Below, in pieces: positions 1 through 4,999 of a DNA stretch of 5,559 nucleotides. Source of the DNA: Planctomycetaceae bacterium (GTDB lineage: Bacteria > Planctomycetota > Planctomycetia > Pirellulales > Pirellulaceae); contig DNWZ01000072.1 in assembly GCA_003506095.1 (NCBI GenBank), positions 39,565 through 45,123 on the forward strand, written 5' to 3'. Numbering within the stretch: position 1 is the stretch's first letter; each line of letters opens with the position of its first letter. A model generated the notes under the pieces. That model had not been told where the DNA came from, ran no database searches, and saw only the letters and a list, made by a program, of their open reading frames with translations. The position numbers and the translations under genes are program-made.

Positions 1-135
1 GCCCCATTTGTAATTGTTCTCGTTGGGGCATTTAGCCTTCAAGTTGCGATATTATTGAGAGTTCTTGTGGCGGTTGTATGGCGTTTTCAGCATTCGATAT
101 GCTCCATTTTTTTCTCGGACCATGCTTATCATTGA
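1..135 (+). CDS. C-terminal end of an upstream protein, hydrophobic (partial)
   Basis: Frame 1 is open from the first base to a TGA at 133-135, giving a 44-residue tail. It begins APFVIVLVGAFSLQVAILL, which reads as one membrane-spanning segment of about 20-25 residues, and continues into a basic/aromatic stretch (RVLVAVVWRFQH) and a short polar end. A hydrophobic segment followed by Arg and His fits the last transmembrane helix of an integral membrane protein. In a polysaccharide locus that could be a membrane-anchored glycosyltransferase, flippase or polymerase, but nothing here identifies the family. The 5' end lies outside the window. The gene is co-oriented with the methyltransferase-like gene that starts about 170 bp downstream. 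The main doubt is that 44 open codons can occur by chance; the coherent hydrophobic pattern is the only support. Confidence 0.45.
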   Translation, partial: APFVIVLVGAFSLQVAILLRVLVAVVWRFQHSICSIFFSDHAYH

Positions 136-200
136 TGGGGATAATGAGCGGCCTAGCCGGGTTGAGGCACCAAGAATGGGTACCGGGTGGCGGTCGTTTT

Positions 201-249
201 TAGGCTTATAGACTGCCGGTGGGTTAGCCCCCTTTTCAAAAAGAGCCTA
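201..249 (+). terminator. possible weak terminator hairpin after the upstream gene
   Basis: A 6-bp perfect inverted repeat, TAGGCT (201-206) with AGCCTA (244-249), encloses a smaller hairpin GGG-TTAG-CCC (221-230). The smaller hairpin is followed by CC and a TTTT run at 233-236. It sits in the non-coding gap between the partial upstream frame and the methyltransferase-like gene. The core stem is only 3 bp and the T run is short, so this is a weak candidate. It could equally be a chance structure. Confidence 0.2.
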
Positions 250-303
250 GTGATAACTACAGATTACATTGTCGCATAAACGAGAAGGTTGAAACAGGGT
301 CTA

Positions 304-1161
304 ATGGGAATAGACAGAGACGTCGCGGGTTTTTTGCTTCACGCTCATTCAATGAACGTTTCGTTTGATTCGACTCTTATGATCGGTCGACAGAGCCTTT
401 ACGAGTCGAGATCGCAATTGGATAGAATGCTGCAGGCGCACAGTCGGCCGGTATCTAAAGCTGCTAGGGATAAATTTGTCGAATCTCGCTCGGGTTTCTG
501 CGAAGAAATTTTCGCATGCCTTGGTGCCAGTAAGGTTGATTCGATGGATGCGTCAGGCTTTGAGGGTGCAACGGTAATCCAGGATCTTAATAAAGCAATT
601 CCCGAAAGTTATGACCAGAAGTATGATGTTGTCTTTGATGGTGGAAGCCTCGAGCACGTTTTCGACGTTTGTATGAGTTTTAAAAACTGTATGCGAATGG
701 TAAAGGTTGGAGGGCATTTTTTGGGTGTAAGTCCGGCAAATAGTTTTGTAGGGCATGGTTTTTACCAATTCTCTCCAGAGTTGTTTTTTGAAGTTTTCTG
801 CGAGCAAAATGGTTTCCGGGTTAAACAGCTAATTCTTGTTGAGTATGGAAAAGGTAGGTGGTACCAAGTGTCTGCTCCACGTGACGTTCGGTCACGCGTG
901 TTGCTTGGGAGGTCTGGGAAAATTTATGCGATGGTTGTTGCTGAACGTATTAACGCCAGCGAGATTTTTGCAACATCACCCCAGCAAAGTGATTACTCAG
1001 CTGCCTGGGAAGGCGAGGGTGTTCCAGCTCCGTCGAAAATTGCAAGAAAGACGCTGGATTCGGGGGTTTATGCAATGGCAAGGCATTTGCTCTACTACTC
1101 GTTTTGCAAAGTTTCGGGTAGGCCACATTTCGAGCCCTCCTATTTCAAACGACTGAAGTAG
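304..1161 (+). CDS. class I SAM-dependent methyltransferase-like protein
   Basis: This 285-residue protein resembles the class I methyltransferase-like proteins often found in bacterial surface-polysaccharide clusters. Numbered from the ATG at 304, it shows IGRQ (27-30), an acidic strand end MDAS with D82, DLN (94-96), the signature FDGGSLEHVFD (111-121), a VGG turn (135-137) and GHGFYQFSPE (150-159). The FD.G..EHV and GG segments match the post-motif II/III part of the Rossmann fold, where a new strand and the SAM-proximal loop lie. A canonical GxGxG motif I is not visible where it should precede D82, so SAM binding may be degenerate or non-standard. A TTG at 289 would add five residues, but the purine-rich AGAAGG at 283-288 touches it with no spacing. 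The ATG at 304, with AGGG at 296-299, fits better. The next gene starts 36 bp downstream on the same strand, suggesting one transcript. Likely role: modification of a sugar or lipid-linked glycan in the cytoplasm (inference). Confidence 0.8.
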   Translation: MGIDRDVAGFLLHAHSMNVSFDSTLMIGRQSLYESRSQLDRMLQAHSRPVSKAARDKFVESRSGFCEEIFACLGASKVDSMDASGFEGATVIQDLNKAIPESYDQKYDVVFDGGSLEHVFDVCMSFKNCMRMVKVGGHFLGVSPANSFVGHGFYQFSPELFFEVFCEQNGFRVKQLILVEYGKGRWYQVSAPRDVRSRVLLGRSGKIYAMVVAERINASEIFATSPQQSDYSAAWEGEGVPAPSKIARKTLDSGVYAMARHLLYYSFCKVSGRPHFEPSYFKRLK

Positions 1162-1167
1162 CGGGCT

Positions 1168-1185
1168 TTTGCCTTGCGAAGCAAA
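1168..1185 (+). promoter_or_regulatory. small intergenic hairpin just before the GT10 ribosome-binding site
   Basis: TTTG (1168-1171) pairs with CAAA (1182-1185) and CTT (1173-1175) pairs with AAG (1179-1181). One C at 1172 is bulged and the loop is GCG. The hairpin ends two bases before the GAGG Shine-Dalgarno at 1187-1190. It could influence translation of the GTG-started downstream gene or mRNA stability between the two cistrons. A stem this short may also be chance. Confidence 0.2.
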
Positions 1186-1197
1186 TGAGGACTCAAA

Positions 1198-2067
1198 GTG
1201 GTAATTGCATTACTTCCCTACGGGAGCCCGGATCGTTATCGCACAGTTCTTTCGGGCGTCCCAATCGAAACAGCTATTCTTTTCTCCGGTGAAGGGTTAC
1301 GGCTGAAGACACTCGCGGACCTTGAAAGTACTGATGATCTAATCCTCGTAGCCAGCAGCAAAGCTGTCAGCGCGTCGTTTCGGAACCTGCGTTGTCGTGT
1401 TAGCCTGCTTTTGCAGGAGCCTTATGCGATTAAACCGAGGTTTCACAGATATTGTCATCTGTACGCATGGAGGTACCACAGGGTTTTGACCCACAGTACG
1501 TCAATCCTCTGCAGGCTGAAGAACTCCCGTTTTGCTGCGCATGGTGGGGCATTTATTGATTTAGATGCCGATTCTGTTTGTGAGAAGAGCGGGCGGGTGT
1601 CTATGATTGCATCCGCTAAGAAAACGACAGTTGGCCACAGGTTGCGACATCAAGTTGCGAAATGGTCGATCACGCATTCGCCTGATTTGGCTCTTTTCGG
1701 CAGCGGGTACAGGCCATTAAGCAATAAGATCGATGGTCATGCTCCGTTCTCATTCTCTGTCGTGATTGAGAATTCCAGAGCAGCCGGGTACTTTACGGAA
1801 AAGTTGGTTGATAGTTTCCTTACGCTCAGCTTGCCAATTTACTGGGGGGCGCCGGATATTTCGCATTTTTTCGATACGCGTGGAATGATTTGCTGCAATT
1901 CCGAGAAAGATCTGCAATTAGCGGTTAAGCGAGTTTCGACTGATGACTATCAGAAGTGTCTTCCGTATCTACTAGAGAACCGGCAGCGTGCAAGAGGCTA
2001 CGCGGGGCTCTATTTAAATGCAGCAAAAGTTCTGCAGTTTGAGAATGAAGCAGCGATTCGCTTGTAG
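1198..2067 (+). CDS. glycosyltransferase family 10 (fucosyltransferase-like)
   Basis: This 289-residue protein carries the donor-binding signature of GT10 alpha-1,3/1,4-fucosyltransferases: FSFSVVIENS (184-193), then GYFTEK (197-202) and LPIYWGAPD (212-220). In Helicobacter pylori FucT the equivalent TEK segment supplies the Glu and Lys that contact GDP-fucose; here these are E201 and K202. An upstream RVSMIASAKK (133-142) and GYRPLSNKIDG (170-180) fit the start of the C-terminal Rossmann half, with residues 1-130 as the acceptor-side half. There is no signal peptide or membrane segment, so it should act in the cytoplasm or at the inner face of the membrane, adding fucose or a related sugar to a growing surface glycan. 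It lacks the C-terminal heptad repeats of the Helicobacter enzymes. The GTG start is supported by GAGG at 1187-1190 with 7-nt spacing. Family assignment is firm; donor and acceptor are not shown. It probably shares a transcript with the methyltransferase-like gene. Confidence 0.88.
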   Translation: MVIALLPYGSPDRYRTVLSGVPIETAILFSGEGLRLKTLADLESTDDLILVASSKAVSASFRNLRCRVSLLLQEPYAIKPRFHRYCHLYAWRYHRVLTHSTSILCRLKNSRFAAHGGAFIDLDADSVCEKSGRVSMIASAKKTTVGHRLRHQVAKWSITHSPDLALFGSGYRPLSNKIDGHAPFSFSVVIENSRAAGYFTEKLVDSFLTLSLPIYWGAPDISHFFDTRGMICCNSEKDLQLAVKRVSTDDYQKCLPYLLENRQRARGYAGLYLNAAKVLQFENEAAIRL

Positions 2068-2096
2068 GATTTGTCAGTTCAGGGCGCTGCTAGATG

Positions 2097-2127
2097 GTGG
2101 GCTGGTTACCCGCTAGTGTTTTGTTTT
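2097..2127 (+). terminator. candidate rho-independent terminator downstream of the GT10 gene
   Basis: GTGGG (2097-2101) pairs with CCCGC (2109-2113), including one T-G wobble, around a 7-nt loop. It is followed by TAGTGTTTTGTTTT (2114-2127). This lies 30 bp after the GT10 stop and overlaps the 3' end of the convergent GT25 gene, where a terminator for the plus-strand transcript would be expected. The 5-bp stem is short and the T tract is interrupted, so support is modest. Confidence 0.3.
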
Positions 2128-2861
2128 GATCCCGAGATCGCATGCCAATAAGCATTTACACAAACTTTTAGCCGGTAAGTCGGTCGTTTTACGTTTCGGT
2201 AAATCGACTCTCTTAATGGGCGATCTTTTTTCTGAATCGTGCTTCCCCCTAACAGGTGCGACACCTCCGTGATTCCAGACGGTGATACAATTCGCGGTGT
2301 GATTCCTGTTACCCAATTCATTTGAATAAATGTATCAACGGGGCGATCGAATTTTTCCGTTAACGCGAGCAATTGCTTTGCTGCGCCTCTGGTAACTAAC
2401 TGTGAAGTTGCTCCTAGTGGTATTACGGTCGGAGTCTGAATTTGAGCCGGTTTACCTGCCGATTCAAATCCTCGGTTGCGTTTCGGCACGGGGAACTTAA
2501 TGTAGTCGTTAACCTGAACATGCTTTAAGGCTAGATCCCATGCGTTGCCAAAAGCAGTAACGTCGATTTCGAGGTCATCTTCGAGGATAAGACCGGCGTC
2601 AAGATCACGGGAGATAATCTCCTGCCAGGCTTTTCGATGGCTCATGAATACACCAACTTCACCATCACGCATCGTAAATGGGTAGCGAGGCCGGTGTTGG
2701 CCCTGCGATACAAGTAGAGACCGTTGTTCATCCGTTAAACCCCTCCCATCAACGGCCTCAAGGGTCTCGCATCGTATCGGGCAAGCAGTTCGAATTCGCT
2801 CCACCTGCGGGAGTCGCTCCACTGCTCGCTTTAATGTGATTATAAATGCGGTTGTCTTCAA
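2106..2861 (-). CDS. glycosyltransferase family 25 (LPS biosynthesis type)
   Basis: This 251-residue protein on the minus strand has the layout of family GT25 (the LgtB/LgtE/LPS galactosyltransferase type). It opens with a short strand TAFIITLKRAVERLP (4-18), as in other GT25 members. It continues with EAVDGR (35-40), GEVGVFMSHRKAW (67-79) and the metal/nucleotide-sugar motif LILEDDLEID (91-100), where E94-D95-D96 is the usual DxD-like acidic cluster. GATSQLVTRGAAKQL (150-164) and DRPVDTFIQ (172-180) correspond to the conserved GT25 C-terminal half. The length is normal for the family, with no signal peptide or membrane helix, so it should be a cytoplasmic enzyme transferring a sugar (often galactose) to an oligosaccharide acceptor; donor and acceptor are not determinable. 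The start is TTG: AGGA (plus-strand 2868-2871) lies 6 nt upstream, an in-frame stop lies just behind it, and the first strand would be lost with any later ATG. It converges on the GT10 gene with a 38-bp gap. Confidence 0.9.
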   Translation of the reverse strand: MKTTAFIITLKRAVERLPQVERIRTACPIRCETLEAVDGRGLTDEQRSLLVSQGQHRPRYPFTMRDGEVGVFMSHRKAWQEIISRDLDAGLILEDDLEIDVTAFGNAWDLALKHVQVNDYIKFPVPKRNRGFESAGKPAQIQTPTVIPLGATSQLVTRGAAKQLLALTEKFDRPVDTFIQMNWVTGITPRIVSPSGITEVSHLLGGSTIQKKDRPLRESIYRNVKRPTYRLKVCVNAYWHAISGSKQNTSG

Positions 2862-2880
2862 GCTATTTCCTGTTTAGCAT

Positions 2881-2910
2881 TTAATAGTTCGTTTCATCCG
2901 TTGCGTTCAA
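2881..2910 (-). promoter_or_regulatory. candidate sigma-70-like promoter for the GT25 gene
   Basis: Read on the minus strand, TTGAAC (plus-strand 2905-2910) and TATTAA (2881-2886) are separated by 18 bp, each matching the -35 and -10 consensus at four of six positions. The -10 box lies about 20 nt upstream of the TTG start, leaving a short leader that contains the AGGA ribosome-binding site. AT-rich sequence gives such matches by chance fairly often, so this is only a candidate. Confidence 0.28.
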
Positions 2911-3344
2911 AGTGGTAGTTTTGAAGCTATCCTCTCTCATAGAGAGTGAGTAATGTCAATGTCTATCTTTTTTCGACCTGTGGAGCAAGTTTCGGTAACG
3001 CTGCTGTTTCTTGTTCGTTACGGATGTTTTCAATAACGCTTGGTGTCGGCGTCCTGTGTGGATGACAGGTGGTAGCCCAAGCCGTGTACAATTGGTGTAG
3101 TTGCTTTGCCTTTTCAATCATTTCTGGCGCAATTCCCTGCGATGGATTTACCTACGGGAGCTTCTCTGCCGTTGCTGGTTCAGCTACTGAAACGATGCAA
3201 TTGCATGTGAGCGTCAAGCCAGCAATTTCTTCCGTGTTTAAGCGACTTTGGTTTGCTAGCACATCGCGACGGTGCTGATTGATTTTTTGTGGATATGCAT
3301 CGACCAGGCTTGGCGGATAAGACTACTTCAACCGAGGGGGGCAA
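2911..3344. other. gene-free stretch with no supported coding sequence
   Basis: All six frames are broken here or hold only short open stretches without recognisable motifs. The longest plus-strand one (GTG at 3069 to 3278) has no convincing ribosome-binding site and a composition unlike a folded protein. A perfect 6-bp stem, CTCTCT-CAT-AGAGAG (2932-2946), and a looser AGCAC/GTGCT pair (3258-3262 with 3272-3276) are the only structures noted. The stretch lies between the GT25 gene and a probable transposase remnant, and may be decayed sequence of the same origin. I cannot assign a function. Confidence 0.5.
2932..2946. repeat. perfect short inverted repeat upstream of the GT25 gene
   Basis: CTCTCT (2932-2937), loop CAT, then AGAGAG (2941-2946): a 6-bp perfect stem with a 3-nt loop. 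It lies about 70 bp upstream of the GT25 start. On the minus strand it is immediately downstream of a perfect TTGACA hexamer (plus-strand 2954-2959), although no -10 box sits at the proper spacing from that hexamer. It could be an operator or a chance repeat. Confidence 0.3.
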
Positions 3345-3672
3345 GGATGAAGACTGGGTCTGATTTACCAAAGCCACGACGTGGTCTTTCTGCCGATACA
3401 TCAGTCGAAACCTTACGGCGAAGGCTCCGAGACGTACCTGGTCACCCAAGGCGAGCGTCGTGCTGGTACTCGATGAGCGATTCGTGCATGAGTTCCTTCG
3501 TTATGTTTTCCACCAAAGAGTCGTCGATGATCTCTTTTGATGATCACCACTGATAAATGCCCATGCCCGAAACGAGCCAACAGAAAAGTGCCCACCTGAC
3601 GTTTCGTTGCAATTTGGTTACGGATTGGGTGCTGGTAGACCACTCGTTGAGCGTGAGGCAATAGGAATTGTG
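3345..3672 (+). pseudogene. decayed IS200/IS605-type TnpA (Y1 HUH transposase) remnant
   Basis: No frame is intact, but translated pieces on the plus strand recall TnpA blocks in the correct order. DWV (3351-3359) and, one frame later, HDVVFLP (3375-3395) match the family's cKYHVVFlPKyrrK-like N-terminal strand; KPYGE (3408-3422) matches its K.LYGE. TQGERR (3444-3461) then MSD (3473-3481) and VH (3485-3490) match Q.e.R..EGHLMsDHVHM, the region of the HUH histidines. PPK (3510-3518) matches SIPPK. Near 3609-3664, pieces reading FV, W, R, G, W and then ER.EAI in shifting frames match FVGQ.FWaRGYwV.TVGrDE.aI. The spacing is slightly shorter than a complete gene of about 150 codons, and at least four small indels or stops are needed. 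A GAGGGG stretch just before an ATG at 3347 may be the old ribosome-binding site. The alignment was made by eye from memory of the family, so divergent alternatives remain possible. Both ends are approximate. Confidence 0.45.
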
Positions 3673-3688
3673 CTATTTTGCGGCCGTT

Positions 3689-3715
3689 GGCTGGCGGCGG
3701 CTTGCCGTTGCAGCC
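3689..3715 (+). repeat. GC-rich imperfect hairpin downstream of the transposase remnant
   Basis: GGCTG (3689-3693) pairs with CAGCC (3711-3715). Inside it CGGC (3695-3698) pairs with GCCG (3704-3707), with a small internal loop (G against TTG) and a GGCTT apical loop. Nine base pairs in total lie within about 20 bp after the end of the TnpA remnant. IS200/IS605 elements carry subterminal palindromes rather than terminal inverted repeats, so this might be what is left of the right end. A terminator is less likely because no T tract follows. Confidence 0.3.
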
Positions 3716-3886
3716 CTTTCAGCGGGCCAATTGTTGGAGAGCGATGAAAATCGCCATGCATAGCAGTGGCCAAACGCTCTGTGGATTGTCTCGCACTCCT
3801 TAATCGTTGCTGGCTAACGACTTCCGCACGTTTGTCGCCAATGAAGCGGTTGTTGCGGTGAGGGTTACGTAAATAAATGGTGTTCG

Positions 3887-3916
3887 TTGATTTCCTGACT
3901 CCTTTTTCAGTTTAAA
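3887..3916 (+). promoter_or_regulatory. candidate promoter of the LpxH-like gene
   Basis: TTGATT (3887-3892) and TTTAAA (3911-3916) are 18 bp apart, each a 4/6 match to the sigma-70 -35 and -10 boxes. The putative -10 box is the centre of a perfect palindrome at 3908-3919 and lies about 25 bp upstream of the ATG. It would give a short leader that includes the AAGAAGG ribosome-binding site at 3926-3932. Confidence 0.28.
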
Positions 3917-3919
3917 CTG
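3908..3919. repeat. perfect 12-bp palindrome CAGTTTAAACTG
   Basis: The 12 bases are their own reverse complement, with no spacer and no extension beyond the flanking T residues. The site lies 22 bp upstream of the metallophosphoesterase start and overlaps its candidate -10 box. That position would suit a dimeric regulator, but a single palindrome of this size does not prove an operator. Confidence 0.35.
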
Positions 3920-3941
3920 TGCGGCAAGAAGGTCGCCAGAG

Positions 3942-4913
3942 ATGTATACAACCGCCACCCAATCGAAAATGTCTGGTACTGCAAACACTCCATTCGAACC
4001 CGGCATGCCAGTGAGGTCGATTTTTATCAGCGACCTGCACTTGGGTAGCCATTTTTGTCGGTGCGAGCAGTTGACGGCATTTTTGTCAAATCATCAACCG
4101 GAAAACCTGTTTCTGGTCGGCGACTTTATCGATGGCTGGGCACTACAGCGGCAATGGCATTGGCCAGAGATCTATCGGCCGCTGCTGCAACGGATCGCCC
4201 AACTGGCCGATCGGGGCACTCGGGTGCATTACACGCCGGGTAATCACGACGATTATTTGCGACAGAATATGGGACGCCGACAATCGGTCGTGATCCGTGA
4301 CGAGTTTGTGCATACCTGTGCCGATGGCCGGCGTTTGCTGGTGATTCACGGCGACCAATTCGATGACGTCGAATCGCGGGCTCAGTGGTTGTCGCGTGTC
4401 GGAGCGAAAATCTACGAAGCGATGCTGTTTGGCGATCGAGTCGTCGGCCGCGTCTGTCGAACCGTCGGTTATGTCCCCCAACCGCTCAGCCATCGGATTA
4501 AACGCGGCGTCAAGAACGTGGTCCAGCGGGTCAGCGGGTTTGAACGCCGATTGGTCGAACATGCCAAAGCGAGCGATTGCCGCGGCGTGGTGTGTGGCCA
4601 CTTGCATCGCCCCCAAGATCGCATGATTCACGCGACGCGTTACATCAACTTGGGCGACTGGATCGAGAACGCTTCGGCGCTGGTTGAACATGTCGATGGA
4701 CGATTGGAATTGTTGCACTGGGCGGCGCCGCAGCAGCCGGTCGATCCGATCCCGGTCAGCCCGCGAATCGTTGCGATGGCGGATCAATTGACGGCTGGAC
4801 TGTTAGACGATTTGCCGGTCACACAAGTCCCCGAAGTGCTCGATCGTTACTCGCAATTGGTTCATCCGGTTGCCAATACGTCAGCGATCGCGACGAATCA
4901 GATTCCTGGTTGA
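3942..4913 (+). CDS. LpxH-like metallophosphoesterase (UDP-2,3-diacylglucosamine diphosphatase family)
   Basis: This 323-residue calcineurin-like phosphoesterase belongs to the YbbF/LpxH group. All metal-binding motifs are present: SDLHLGS with D31 and H33, VGDFIDGW with D61, PGNHDD with N101 and H102, IHGDQFD with H136, and CGHLHRP with H200 and H202. These correspond to the dinuclear Mn site of E. coli LpxH. The family's NxGDW segment is also present (N216, G218-D219-W220), followed by a short strand and a tail of about 80 residues without motifs. LpxH cleaves UDP-2,3-diacylglucosamine to lipid X and UMP at the cytoplasmic face of the inner membrane in lipid A synthesis. This protein is longer than classical LpxH (about 240 residues) and has the W.WPEIYRPLL insert region of the divergent subgroup, so lipid A function is inference. 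The chosen ATG has AAGAAGG (3926-3932) at 9-nt spacing. ATGs at 3969 and 4005 are possible later starts, since residues 1-24 precede the fold. The gene is GC-rich, unlike the left half. Confidence 0.9.
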   Translation: MYTTATQSKMSGTANTPFEPGMPVRSIFISDLHLGSHFCRCEQLTAFLSNHQPENLFLVGDFIDGWALQRQWHWPEIYRPLLQRIAQLADRGTRVHYTPGNHDDYLRQNMGRRQSVVIRDEFVHTCADGRRLLVIHGDQFDDVESRAQWLSRVGAKIYEAMLFGDRVVGRVCRTVGYVPQPLSHRIKRGVKNVVQRVSGFERRLVEHAKASDCRGVVCGHLHRPQDRMIHATRYINLGDWIENASALVEHVDGRLELLHWAAPQQPVDPIPVSPRIVAMADQLTAGLLDDLPVTQVPEVLDRYSQLVHPVANTSAIATNQIPG

Positions 4914-4920
4914 GAACGTC

Positions 4921-4940
4921 CGCCGATTGCATGATTGGCG
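4921..4940 (+). terminator. possible hairpin terminator between the phosphoesterase and dehydrogenase genes
   Basis: CGCCGAT (4921-4927) pairs with ATTGGCG (4934-4940), seven pairs with one G-T wobble, around a TGCATG loop. It begins 8 bp after the phosphoesterase stop codon. No T tract follows, so it would be an atypical intrinsic terminator; it could instead be a 3'-end stabilising structure. Related CGATTG words recur right after it (4940-4950). Confidence 0.3.
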
Positions 4941-4999
4941 ATTGTCGATTCTGATGTTATCCCATTATTTTCGACACTTGCTTTGGAGGTTCACCGATC

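Noticed and set aside
232..243. CTTTT-CA-AAAAG inverted repeat
   Set aside because: The loop of two bases is too tight for an RNA hairpin, and A/T runs produce such matches readily.
553..807. Open frame on the minus strand inside the methyltransferase-like gene
   Set aside because: It is antisense to a gene with clear family motifs and contains no recognisable motif of its own.
1217..3161. The 11-base word CCTACGGGAGC occurs at 1217-1227 and 3151-3161
   Set aside because: A few shared 11-mers are expected by chance in a window of this size, and the flanks do not match, so it is not a repeat or attachment site.
3069..3278. 69-codon open frame starting with GTG
   Set aside because: It has no ribosome-binding site, no motif and no coding-like pattern; it lies in the decayed region.
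3272..3553. 93-codon plus-strand open frame
   Set aside because: It crosses the TnpA-like remnant in a frame that matches only pieces of the family, so I treat it as debris rather than a gene.
3413..3661. 82-codon minus-strand open frame
   Set aside because: It is antisense to the TnpA-like blocks, with no motif of its own.
3557..3664. 35-codon open frame on the plus strand
   Set aside because: It has no Shine-Dalgarno and overlaps the 3' part of the transposase remnant; the frame probably opened by chance after indels.
3744..3803. 19-codon frame (MKIAMHSSG...) preceded by GGAG
   Set aside because: The ribosome-binding site is fair, but the product is very short, has no recognisable feature and stops at once. 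It could be the stub of a lost gene, but I cannot support it.
4143..4787. 214-codon open frame on the minus strand inside the phosphoesterase gene
   Set aside because: Long antisense frames are common opposite GC-rich genes. The plus strand here encodes every metal-ligand motif, and the antisense product shows no family features.
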